Part shown: positions 35,261 to 57,940 of the stretch, one piece after another
How positions within the stretch are numbered: the first letter of the stretch is position 1
Layout of the letters: each line of letters begins with the position of its first letter
DNA from: Cristatella mucedo
Taxonomy: Eukaryota; Bryozoa; Phylactolaemata; Cristatellidae
Assembly: GCA_009760855.2 (NCBI GenBank)
Contig: WPIO01000103.1
Coordinates: 360,001 to 424,000, forward strand
Direction: 5' to 3'
DNA: 64,000 nucleotides
The notes under the pieces: generated by a model
What the model was told of the DNA's origin: nothing
What the model saw: the letters and a program-made list of their open reading frames with translations, nothing else
The model's database searches: none
Translations under genes and position numbers: made by a program

Positions 35261-35971
35261 GTGACGCTCAAGGCAGACGACTTACTTATTGAGAATATTA
35301 AGCACTGGCGGTCCACACCGTCGTTCGGGGTGTCCGAGAGGCATCGGCAGTGGTGCTTAGCCGGTCCCCCCCCCCAGCTACTAATAGGCGTCTTAGATCA
35401 AGGGAGTAGATTTCTGGTGTGTCTGTCGTGCAAGAGACTGCAGCAAAACCTGCGGGTCCATTTTAGCGAATTATGCCCGAAGGCCGCCCTCAGCAGCTCA
35501 TAGGCTCATATCCTAGGGTGAATGGTGGAGAAGAGATTGTGCCACTGTCTCCACCATAGAACATTCCACCACGGGGCCGAAAAGTAGGCACGCTTGAGCT
35601 GACGAGAGCTACTAGCTGCTCTGGTCAGAAAGCATGACAGCTAGCTATCAATCAACAGCCTCGACCTCAGCCCAGTACTGTGATCTCAATCACCACCAGC
35701 TGGGCAGCTGGATGTGTGGGCGGGGCGATGAGCGGCAGGCAGTTGCAACTGAGACAACACCTAACACTGCTGCCTCGGATGTTCACGTAAAACGTTTATT
35801 TCACGTACGAAAGACGGCTTTCCGATAGATCCAGGCTAACGCCCCCTCAGAAAGCACGCCGCTAACACTCGAAAGCAAACACGACTCACGTGGCGACGGC
35901 TGCAGCTCTCTCAGCTTTGACCGTCGTTCGGCTCCTCGGCGAGCTGGAGCGGAGCTAAGGCCCGAGATAGT

Positions 35972-48421
<12,450 letters not shown>

Positions 48422-48434
48422 TTCTTCTGTTGCT

Positions 48435-48442
48435 ACACGTCA
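48435..48442 (-). promoter_or_regulatory. CRE/UPRE-like site just upstream of the GOSR1 ATG
   Basis: The transcribed strand reads CCGTGACGTGTAGC with TGACGTGT 14 nt before the start codon. TGACGTG is the core bound by ATF6/XBP1/CREB3-type bZIP factors, which regulate ER-Golgi genes. It may equally lie within the 5' UTR. One short word, so chance is likely. Confidence 0.3.
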
Positions 48443-49282
48443 CGGAAAAAATTCCGTACATGGACTCGCTCGCTCGGTCACAGTTAATCGCTGTTGAGGC
48501 GAGTGTGCGGTTACTGCCTACTCAAGCCAGCCGCACGAAGTGCCTTTGAGTTTGTCGCACCGATCTATGATTCGAGAAGCATTCTGGTTAACTTGAACTC
48601 AGATTTAAATATCGCCGTGAACGACACGAAGCTATGCTATTGGCGTAATTCCATTTCCCGACTTGGACAAGCCGGGTAATTCAAAAAGAGAATCACTACT
48701 GTCTCTCAAGTATCGTCACGAGCATGCTGTGCTGTTATTACCAGGAACTCCAACAAGCGTCATGCCGTTTTCACTACTTTTTAAGCTGTATTTGTACAGC
48801 TTAAAACCGCATAATGTTTATGGTTCGGTCAACCGATGCTAAATCTCGGCCTTATTGGTTCTCATACTACCGCGCTGGACCGAGAATTCTTGCGAGCGAA
48901 AACAAACGATCGCCTCTCAGTCGGCACTATGAAAGAAGCGCTGCTCTGGAAATGCAATCAATCCGATCCAAATGGGCTCGAATGAAAAATGCTAATGGTA
49001 TGCACGGTGTTTAGTAGGTTCCATGCCCAGACAGAACGAGGCCATCGAACGCAGCGCTCGTAACGCTGTGCTAGTCCCAGCCGAGGAGCGACAAATACCG
49101 GTAAAGCTCTTGAGCTTGGAATCGCGGCTAGTAGCCTGTACTAACGGCACGAAATTCACGCACGTACATCGACAGCACTGGAACACTGCCGCTCCTAAGA
49201 GTGCCCATCCCCTGAAGTCCATGTTCATAGAGTAGAGAAGTCTATGCGACAGTGACGGAAGATTATATATAACTATATGTAT
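48443..49282. other. GOSR1 5' flank
   Basis: No recognised gene. An open frame on the minus strand (49228-48992) begins 'MNMDFRGWALLGAAVF', signal-peptide-like, but has no supporting context. Presumed promoter region. Confidence 0.35.
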
Positions 49283-49405
49283 ATATATAATTCATTTGTA
49301 TAGCGCCCCAAGAGAACTTAATCTCTATTCAGGCGCTTCACATATGCCTCGGGTCAGGCCTTGGTCGGGGCGAGCACCTTAACCGCTGGACCAAGCCAGC
49401 TCGGC
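49283..49405 (-). mobile_element. SINE-B lacking its B box
   Basis: The tail (AGAGATTAAGTTCTCTTGGG, GCGCTATACAAATG) and A-box side (GCGGTTAAGGTGCTCGCC) are intact, but about 20 bp spanning GGGCTCGAGCCC is deleted between 49352 and 49355. Confidence 0.8.
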
Positions 49406-49659
49406 AGTCATTAATTTTTACCGGCGTCCACCAGCGGTCATAACCTGCAATAACTCTAAAAGCTGTAGCTTGCGAGAGCATTAATCTACAAAAGCCTATT
49501 GTACAGCTCCGCTCAAAGGCGAGGCACAACTCGCTACCTATTACACGGTTTCCGCTGTTCAAAAATGATATGTCGACTCATTTTTTTTCGATTCCCCCTC
49601 AATGCTGCTTTGACCATAAGTCAGTGGCGGAGCCAGGGGGGGTATTGGAACCTCCACAG

Positions 49660-49848
49660 GTGAGCCGTAATGGCTCACTCGGTAAGGCGGTTGCTTTTCA
49701 CGACCTCGGCCCCAAGGTCGTGGGTTCGAATCCTGCGGTGGGCGATCCTGTATCACCACTGCGAGCGGTTGTGATAGCCGTAAAGGTTCTTCTGTCGCTA
49801 TACAAAAAGAGGCGGTTAAATCAGCAAGTATTTATTTATTTATTTATC
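49660..49848 (+). mobile_element. SINE-A, best-preserved copy
   Basis: tRNA-like head: TGGCTCACTCGGTAAGGCGG (A box), GACCTCGG..CCAAGGTCGTG stem, GGTTCGAATCC (perfect B box), GCGGTGGGCG. Body GCGAGCGGTTGTGATAGCCG and TCGCTATACAAAAAGAGGCG, tail (ATTT)4. It does not fold as a full tRNA with a clear anticodon arm, so it is not a tRNA gene. Confidence 0.85.
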
Positions 49849-50231
49849 GACCTGGGCTCTGCTCCTACTTCCTACGTTCCCCGACCCAGGATGAAATGGT
49901 GTCTTAATTTCACTCGACGAGACAGCGCCGAGCTCTGGTTGCATAAACGCAGCAATATTTCGGTACGTAGATTCATCCATTGCTTGTCTAGCCCCCCCCC
50001 CCCCCCGCCCGCCCCGCCCACATGAAAATGTTTCGCATTTCGTCCCCTACAGAAACGTCGTGCCAGTCACGCCCCTCACTAAATGTGTCACGCCCCTCAC
50101 TAAATGAAAACCCCGGCTCCGCCTCCGCCAAAGATTATTTCATAAGCGGCTCCTACTAGTAGAATTCATGAGCCTCGAATACAGAATGCAAATTATAATC
50201 CGGATGATTTAGCATGTCATCATTTGAATAA

Positions 50232-50450
50232 GATAATAATAATAATAATGCATTTAATTATTATTTTGATTTATATAATGCATTTGATAAAGCGCTCTCA
50301 GAGAACTCAATCTATTTCTAGGTACCTCGCATTTGCTGCAAAGGAAGCACGATCGAATGGTTAGCGATAGCGTGCTCAATGACAAAAGACATTACATGGT
50401 TAGGGGTGACACGCACAGGGTTTGCATGTAATTACGGTTAGTGGCAGCAC
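50232..50450 (-). mobile_element. LINE 3' tail
   Basis: (AAT)n at 50233-50250, duplicated AATGCATTT...ATAATGCATTTGAT, AAAGCGCTCTCAGAGAAC, TCAATCTATTTCTAGG, then 3' UTR to GTTAGTGGCAGCACG. Confidence 0.82.
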
Positions 50451-50697
50451 GAACCGATCAAATTCTCTACGGTATTATGTTAAATATACATTCAGATATC
50501 CTCGAATACTGTGAGTTTCGCTTGCTATTTCGTGCTCTTTCTTTGGAATTGCAAGCATCAGTTGCATATTCGATCCAAGCTCCCTTGTATCAAAACATCC
50601 ACGCTTATGTCGAATTCATATAGTGGCGACAAAAAGCACTCGCTGTATGACTGCTGCCCACAGAAAGCAAGGGATAGCCATGAAGGCTGCTGTGCCG

Positions 50698-50828
<131 letters not shown>

Positions 50829-51189
50829 AGGCTAATATGTCAGCGACATCATTTGCCTTTTGCTTTTACCCGACAGAACTGCGTCCTCATTTGGTTCCAG
50901 CTGAGCTGCACCCAGCTGGAACCGAATCCCTAGAGCACTAAAATTGTGTGCTGATGTCGGCATTGACATCGGTGAGGCCTATCACATTGTAAGTGTCTTC
51001 TTGCAAGGTTGTACTAGTGGAGGATTAGAGACAGTTCGATGCCCCGAGGGATTGCGTCGAGACCAATAGTTCTTCAACTGTGAACCAAATTAGTGGCTAG
51101 CAGTAACTGACTTCAAAGGTCTTCTCGAATATACCTGTAGCACAGCTCCGGCCTGACACAGTTTTAGAGCGCACGAGAATCGCTCAGCA

Positions 51190-53047
51190 GAAAACACCTC
51201 TGTCCTAGAGCAAGAGGTCGCAGTCATCGTAGTAGGGCAATGAGGTGATTGATATTGGCTGGCCTGTCAAACCTATAGTTCCGGCAAGCAATTTGAGAAT
51301 AGGGCAACGCTTGCCTAAGGTCGCTGTCGCCGCCCGCCAACCTAGATTTTCAGGGCGGTTTCCGTGAGAACTAAAGAAGTGAGCGAAGAACATCGATCTT
51401 GAGCTGTGAGCAAGGGGACGCAGAGGTCGCTGAGGTGATTGATATTGGCTGGGTCTTCAACCCCATTGTCCCAGCTAGTTATATAATTGTAGCGCCCTGC
51501 TGGCCTTGGCCGAATTTTAGCGCGAACAAGAGCTGTTCGGCGGCGGGCAAGATCTCCTTTGTCCTGGAGTAGTGAGCCAGAGAGGAGCGCCAGTGCGGTT
51601 AGCGAGCAAGAGCTTAAGAGCGAGCCGGAAAGCTCTGAGACCAGCGGTGGCGATTCGGCCTTTAGAATTGGTCCGATATCCACGGGAGCTGCTGATTGAT
51701 GTTGGCTGGCCTGTCAACCTCCGCTTTCACTCTGTCCAAAAAGAATCGTCTGGAACCCATTCGCCATTCAGGCTGGACAGAGGTGCCCTTCCAGTGGCCT
51801 AGGAACGGTATTAACTCCTTACCGTAATGGGCCAAGGTGTCGAGCCCAATACCACTAAGCTCTTGCCCCAATGTCTCAGCTAAGTATTTAAGAGTCGAGC
51901 GACGCTCGCTCTTGGTCTCTTAGTCTTTTTGATCTTTTGTCCGGCTCTGCGCTTCGACGCCGTCGGACTCGTTTCTCTGAAAGCGAGGGAGGAGGGCGGG
52001 CTGTTCGTCGGCGATGGACGGAACAGGACGAGGCCGCGGTAGGATGATTCGGTGGACTCCACCGAATACGGTCGTATCGCGCCCGAGCTGGCATTTTGTG
52101 TTTCTTTTGTGTTTTGCGTGTGCGCGCTAGCACGTGGGCTCGGCATAAAGATTTGCCGGTGCGAGTTAGACGTAGTTGGCGTGTGTGGAGTCCTCGTGGT
52201 TCGGCATACAGAACGCTGGCCCAGAACAACGCCAACGGTTTATTGTACAGGGCACGGCGCAGCAATGCGCACGACTGCCTTCGCCCCCTTCTCACACTCG
52301 AGTCTCCTTCCACTCCTCCAGTCCCCTGGTTGACCCCGATGATTTATCGAGGACCACAACTGTGCAGCGGCCGACCCTGATGGTGAATCCACCATCTGGC
52401 CACCAGCGGTTACCGGCCGGTGTCCATGCCACATCACAGGCTCATCAGAGGAGTCGGCATACACTCAAACTACAGTCCTAGTTCTCCGGTTAGGGTTTAG
52501 GCTCCGGTTCAGGCTCTGTCTATCTGGGCCGTTCCCCCTAGAGACGCAGGGAGCCTCAGTGTGGAGACGTGTTTCCTCCGCAAGAGTGCCTGAGATGGCG
52601 TGTGTGGGGTATTCCCGCCGCAAGCTGGAAACGGAGTCCTAGTTCTCCGGTTAGGGTTTAGGCTCCGGTTCGGGCTCCGTCTATTTGGGTCGTTCCCCAC
52701 TATAGACGTAAGTAGCTTCAGTGTGGAGACGTATTCCCTCCGAAAGAGTGTTGGTGCTGTTGAGAGCGTGCGAGGAGTGTGGAGATAAAGCTGAGCTAGA
52801 CGTGCAGCGACTTTGTGCGCTTGCGAATAAAGCTCAGTAAAATCCCCAATTTGTGTGTCTCGCTTTCCAATTCACGCCGCGGACTCACGACCCCCTTTAG
52901 TAACGGTAAGCAGGTCAGCGCCAGAGACGCTCGTTTCGTGGCGGCCTGCTTATTGCGAGTAGGCGCGCACCGAACTGCATTAGGCGCTAGGTTACGCCGC
53001 TAGGTAAGCGGCAGGTCAGGTCTACCCGACGAGCCTTCGGCGTTACA
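51190..53047 (+). repeat. LTR-like unit 1
   Basis: Contains three spaced copies of GATTGATATTGGCTGG (51246, 51438, and GATTGATGTTGGCTGG at 51695), a TATA-like AAGTATTTAAGAG (51882-51894), CGGACTCGTTTCTCTGAAAG (51966), a 160-bp tandem duplication (52477-52636 and 52637-52790), the poly(A) signal AATAAA (52827-52832) and a putative end GCGTTACA (53040-53047). Signals and TG..ACA-like ends suggest an LTR, but no gag-pol frame is present. Confidence 0.6.
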
Positions 53048-53049
53048 TA

Positions 53050-53748
53050 ATGATAGGGCGACGCTCGATGGGGGCCTCGTCTTCGGCTCCGCCTCGACGC
53101 CGTCGCCGGTAGTTGCCGGACTCGTTTCTCTGAAAGCGAGGGAGGAGGGCGGGCTGTTCGCCGGCGATTGACGGGACAGGACGAGACAGCGCCAGGATGA
53201 TTCGGCGGACGCCACCGAATACGGTCGTTTAGCGCCCGTGCTCGCATTTTTCTGATTCTTCTCTGTTCTGTATGTGTGCGCGTGCACATGGTCTCACCGA
53301 GAGTGCTTGGTGTAGTGAGTGAGGTATTCCGGCCGTAAGGTGGAAGCGGGGCCCTAGTTCTCCAGTCAGGGTCCAGGCTCCGGCTCGGACTCATCTTATT
53401 TGGGTCGTTCCCCACAATAGACTTAGGTAGCTTAAGTGCGGGGACGTATTCCCTCCGCAAGCGTGCTTGTGCTGTTGAGAGCGTGGAGATAAAACTGAGA
53501 GCTAGACGCGCAGCGACTGCGCGCTTGCAAATAAAGCTCAGTAAAATCCCCAATTTGTGTGTCTCGCTTTCCAATTCACGCCGCGGACTCGCGACCCCTT
53601 TTAGTAACGGTAGGTCAGCGCCAGAAACGCTCGTTTCGTGGCGGCCTGCTTATTGCGCGTAGGCGCGCACCGAACTGCATTAGGCCCTAGATTACGTCCC
53701 TTGGTAGATGGCAGATTAAGCCTACTCCGCCGAGCCTTCGGCGTTACA
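53050..53748 (+). repeat. LTR-like unit 2, tandem, 5'-truncated
   Basis: Starts inside the unit at GGCGACGCTCG (equivalent to about 51904 in unit 1) and repeats GGACTCGTTTCTCTGAAAGC, CCACCGAATACGGTCG, TCGTTCCCCACAATAGAC, AATAAAGCTCAGTAAAATCC, CTCGCTTTCCAATTCACGCC, ending TTCGGCGTTACA at 53748. It lacks the 52130-52480 insert and has only one copy of the 160-bp duplication. Confidence 0.65.
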
Positions 53749-55611
53749 TACCCTTGCGTCCTTCATCGGAAGATCGAATCCAAGGACTCTCGGCACAAAT
53801 CCTTGGCCGTCATACCGTCTAAAAACACGCGTGGAGACGTTTGGCTGTAGCGGCGACGCGTCGAAGAAGAGCGACAAACGAGGCGACACAGTCATGTATG
53901 TAACTACAAATACAAATGGCAAAAATTAATATCGACAGGAAAATGAAATTTCATCCGAACAAGACTAATATTAAGGAATTTGCCAAAAAGTGAAAAATCA
54001 TTCAAGTTTTAAAAGCAGCAGATCCGGATCAAATGAGGGAAGAGCACGTATAATGCATTCTGCATCGCCGTAGCAGGGAATGATGAGGACAAAATAACAG
54101 AATACTTTTTAAATGTTGCCAGAGAAGAAAAATCAAAATCAGAGGCGTAGCCGCAAGGCCATGGACCTAACCGTCACCAATGACGAAATTACATCGTACT
54201 TTCACACTTTGAGAAACCACTGAATTCTTTTCGAAAAAATTCTTGTGCGGTATTAGGTTTCATTTATATCGGGTATTGCATCTTCTTCAGAAAATTAGCG
54301 GTTCTTGATCCCCCATACAAAAATCTGGAGGGTCTTTGCCATAGATTAAAATACTTGTTACGTTTCTGTTAACAACTAATTTGAAATAATTTTACATTTT
54401 TTGGAGAAAATCTCTCGGGGAGATTTGATACTGTGTCCTGACTTCACAGCAGCATTTTTACAAGATGGTTTCAACTGCCGACAATTAAGATGGCGCTAAA
54501 ACAAAAAAATCAGTTCAAATTGAGCAGGCGAGGGTATTAACATTGTTTTTTATCGCGTAAACGTTATTAGTAGTGGTTTGCAATGCTGGCCGCTTCTAAT
54601 GAACAGGGACTATTACTGTAATCAGGGTTACAAATGGTTCCTGAACTAGGTAGCCCATCTCCCTCTGGAACTCCACAAAGTCGAAATGGCTGTTACATTA
54701 AATTTCACAAGGTGCATCAACGTACTTCTATGGAATCGGCAATGTTGATTGCTGCGACATTGAGCTAACATTGTAGCAGTCTAGTTCTCTTGGGACCCTA
54801 TTCAAATGTTAATTATTATTAGTCGCACCTGCTGCCATCCGATCATCATATCCGAAATTCATAATTCGTGCTATACCTGACGTCAGGTGCGAGAACGAAG
54901 CAAATAACTTTAGCGCCACGCACTGACTAGAGCACAGTGAAAAGCTGGCTGCTCATTACTGCCGAGCTATCAAACTTTTTTTAGCACATAAGCACCCTGA
55001 TAGCCTAGGCTGTTAAGGCAAGGTCTCACAAGCTGCTCACTGAGGTCTTCTACTTACATAGTACTGTAGTCAACCACTATGTGAACCGCTCCATGATGGA
55101 ATAGATGGTTCGCTCTGCTTACTAGGATGCTGGACTACTTATTTCTTTGAGGTCAGCCCAAGACATCATTGAAGCCAATGCAGACTTTTTTGCTCTGAAC
55201 GGCTAGATTTATCGACGAAGACAGTAAGCACGAATACATTCGTTCCGCTTTCAAAAAATGCAGTTTCGTACATTTGAAGCGCTTGCTGCCCGGCGCCTTT
55301 TCAGCCTGCAGCAGAATAATGTCGCTGCTCGTAAGTCAGCATTCACAGTGGCTCAGACAAGCGATTGCCAGCTGTAGCCCTGTGCACTTCCTTCGCTTTG
55401 GCTTTAGCCGGCTGAGCCATTTGGGGGCAGTTTCCCTTTGATCCCACTTCCTTCGCTTCCACTGTCCGGGTTGAACAGAATTTCCTCTTGCTCGAAGCTC
55501 TGCGACTTTAGTTATATGATGAATGTAACGAGAAAACTTACTCATCTACGCGAGCCCTGCAGCTACGAGTGAGAGAGATGGGTCAGGCCTCCTCTTTAGT
55601 AACTAGCCTGA
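53749..55611. other. No recognised feature
   Basis: AT-rich 53.9-54.8 kb, then mixed sequence. No family recognised; a minus-strand frame at 55545-55336 ('QPGQWKRRKWDQRETAPKWL') has no clear splice context. Confidence 0.3.
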
Positions 55612-55985
55612 TCAGCCAAAACAAGCCGGGTAGATTTTTAAGCGCTCATGGGCAAATTGACTGACTGTCCCGGTCAGCTGCCTCGTGATGGTGGGGCATC
55701 TTTTACCCATAGCCTTGCTGTACTTCAGGTACTCGCGAGCACAGTACGTTCGCTGGGCGAAGTCCATGAAGCCGTCCAAGACTAGATTGAAAACCTGTTC
55801 CTTTAGAGCACACGATTGTTGATAATTTGGCAATGCACTCCAGCCTTGGACGGCCCTCAAAAAGCGAGCCATAAACAATTGCACACAGTAGCTACCGAAT
55901 ATATATGGATGCCAAGCAACAGCACCGGCTTGTGATGCACGTGCCAGCAACGGCTCTTTCCAGCATTCTGGCATCCACGTGACCA
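55612..55985 (-). CDS. Unrecognised candidate exon or terminal exon
   Basis: Acceptor-like CGTACCTCTAG before 55985, then an open frame of 124 codons: 'VTWMPECWKEPLLARASQAG', 'AVAWHPYIFGSYCVQLFMAR', 'SALPNYQQSCALKEQVFNLV', 'LDGFMDFAQRTYCAREYLKY', ending in TGA. The length and amino-acid mix are better than chance, but I recognise no family. Its entry phase (needs one base from the previous exon) does not match the candidate exon at 57638-57930. Confidence 0.3.
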
Positions 55986-56081
55986 CTAGAGGTACGGTGC
56001 CATGCTTATCCGTGATTGGCTGTTAAGCGTTTGGTGCTGCTCTTCCTACAGGTGAACAGCAGCAGGTTTAAGTAGCTAGCC

Positions 56082-56385
56082 TATTTCTATGAGTATAAGT
56101 CGCACCCTAAATTTATGGACAACATTTTTTGAAAACATTATATTGACAAATATTATAACAGAATATATAGCTCTCTGTATTAATATAAGTTTGCTTTAAT
56201 CATTACTGTTAGCAAGAAACTCGCCACCAATATCACTGCTAACATCTTCACAGTCTTCTGCAACATTGTCAATGTCTGAATGTCACTTTCACTGTATGCA
56301 GTGACTAACGCTTGCTTGCAGTGTAAAAGCCACGGGTTAATTTTTTTTAAATTGAAAAAAGCACGACTCATACTCGTAAAAATAC
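56082..56385. mobile_element. MITE candidate, TA-flanked, about 304 bp
   Basis: Terminal inverted repeats of 24 bp. The left begins TATTTCTATGAGTATAAGTC and the right end, read on the other strand, begins TATTTTTACGAGTATGAGTC. 19 of 24 positions agree and all five differences are transitions. The TA ends fit Tc1/mariner/pogo-type insertion. The interior is AT-rich with no transposase. A 63-codon minus-strand frame inside (56371-56180, ending 'MLAVILVASFLLTVMIKANL') probably has no function. Confidence 0.6.
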
Positions 56386-57049
56386 TGTATTGATGACCTC
56401 TGACTTTAACTCAAGAACTGTGGCTGACGATACGTTTGCAAGGGGGCAATTATCCGAAAGCTGAAAGGGAACCGAGAGCACGACACTTAGCAGGTGATAC
56501 CAGATTACGATATCACTTACAAGCCACAAGCTTTAATTTCGACAGTACAAAGCTTCACAGCTGCTAGGCTCCACAGGCAGACATGCCACCTGCCGATGCA
56601 GATATCGTCAGGTCTGGAGACAAATGTCATAACTGTTTGGATAGACCAACGAGACTGACATGTGCTTCGGAGGGGGGATTGGCCATCAAATAAATGCCTG
56701 GCTGTAGTCAGTGACATAGACTAGGCAAGATGATAAAGGCAGTGGCTCGCACAATCAACATTCAGCAACATGCCGGATGCAAGGATACCTACCGACTAAA
56801 CAGTGTAGAAATAGATAAAAAAGAAACCTGCACTCAAGGGCAGCTGATGGGCTTGACTGTTGGCTTTTTTATGGCCGCACAGAGAAGAACATTCTTTTCC
56901 AACAGGCTGGCCGAGAGGCATTCGTAGCTGCCGACGAGGCACTAAGGACACAGCCAGAAAGTCACTGCCTCTTTGACTACATTCGTCGTCAGGATGACAG
57001 ATCCCACGGCAGTGCACCGACAACTATAATGGTGCTTCTTTCACTGAAA

Positions 57050-57283
57050 TTACGTATCGCCACTGCCTTCATGGCCTTCCGGCATGGTGCCAGCAATGCC
57101 TGTAACGTCGTCCGACGATGGCTCCAGCCTCGGTTTCTTCCTCTGAGGCTCGTCTGCCTCGCGTTCCAGCACTGGCGGATCCGAGTCTTCTGCAACATCA
57201 CCACCATTACAAAAGTTGATCAAACTAGACCCGAAGATAATCAATCCGAATCCCAAAAGCGATCCTTCAATCCATGCACACAT
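57050..57283 (-). CDS. Unrecognised open frame with one hydrophobic segment
   Basis: 77 codons from an ATG next to the LINE tail: 'MCAWIEGSLLGFGLIIFGSS' (a membrane-like helix), then acidic sequence and 'EPQRKKPRLEPSSDD'. Ends TAA, with a possible donor (GATAC|GTAATT) just before it. May be chance. Confidence 0.25.
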   Translation of the reverse strand: MCAWIEGSLLGFGLIIFGSSLINFCNGGDVAEDSDPPVLEREADEPQRKKPRLEPSSDDVTGIAGTMPEGHEGSGDT

Positions 57284-57299
57284 TGTAATTTATACAAAT

Positions 57300-57440
57300 A
57301 TTATTAATAACACATTTGCATAGCGCCCTCTGAGAAATTCAGTTCCTTCTAGGCACTTTACAGATGCTGCAAAGGAACCACGGTCAAACGGTTAATGGTA
57401 ATATGCACAATGTCAACAAGCTTGAGTTCTAGCAGGGTAT
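57300..57440 (-). mobile_element. LINE 3' tail fragment
   Basis: TTATTAATAACACATTTGCA, TAGCGCCCTCTGAGAAATTC, CACTTTACAGATGCTGC, ACGGTCAAACGGTTAATGG: a diverged tail and 3' UTR start. Confidence 0.72.
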
Positions 57441-57637
57441 TACTAATTTGATAAACTTAAGACTCAGTTGTAGGACAGCTGAGCAAGCATGAGTTGTGGC
57501 ACACGTCATGCAACCTACACTGAAATAGCCGCAATACGTTTTTTTGGCGTTCAGACCTACGGCAGCCGGCCTCAGGTTGCTCCTCTGTATTTTGAAATTA
57601 CTGCTTCCTTGTGCCCACGGCTGAAGGCCACACTTAC

Positions 57638-57930
57638 ATACTCAGCCATTCACGGTCACTGACGTAGACTGCTCGCCCAGGATTCAGCCACTTGCCTGGA
57701 TCCACGTAAGTCATGCAGAGCAGATATGCCCCCAGGTCACGACCACAAGAGGCACGGTGTTTGCAGTTGGTGCGGAAATTGGCAATCATAAATGTACGCA
57801 TACACTCGAGCAATCCAACGGGATTCGTCGCGAGCACGCAAGTGGAAATGCAAAGCAGAGGCTCGATCGGCCAGCGCCGAGTGCCGACGGGAAGGGCACT
57901 CTCGATAGATGAGATCGGTCGGTAGGAGCA
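57638..57930 (-). CDS. Unrecognised candidate exon, Cys-rich
   Basis: Acceptor TCTCTGCTCCAG, consensus donor AT|GTAAGT, open in phase 0 for 97 codons: 'CSYRPISSIESALPVGTRRW', 'PIEPLLCISTCVLATNPVGL', 'NFRTNCKHRASCGRDLGAYL', 'LCMTYVDPGKWLNPGRAVYV'. Good splice signals; no family recognised. A second frame is also open over much of it, which weakens the case. Confidence 0.35.
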
Positions 57931-57940
57931 CTGGAGCAGA

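Noticed and set aside
48992-49228. Signal-peptide-like minus-strand frame starting MNMDFRGWALLGAAVF
   Set aside because: No splice site, conserved motif or neighbouring exon supports it; kept as unannotated flank.
49680-49745. Possible tRNA gene (A and B boxes, GGTTCGAATCC)
   Set aside because: Anticodon and acceptor stems do not pair properly, and the same head recurs with a common body and tail at three other sites: it is a SINE.
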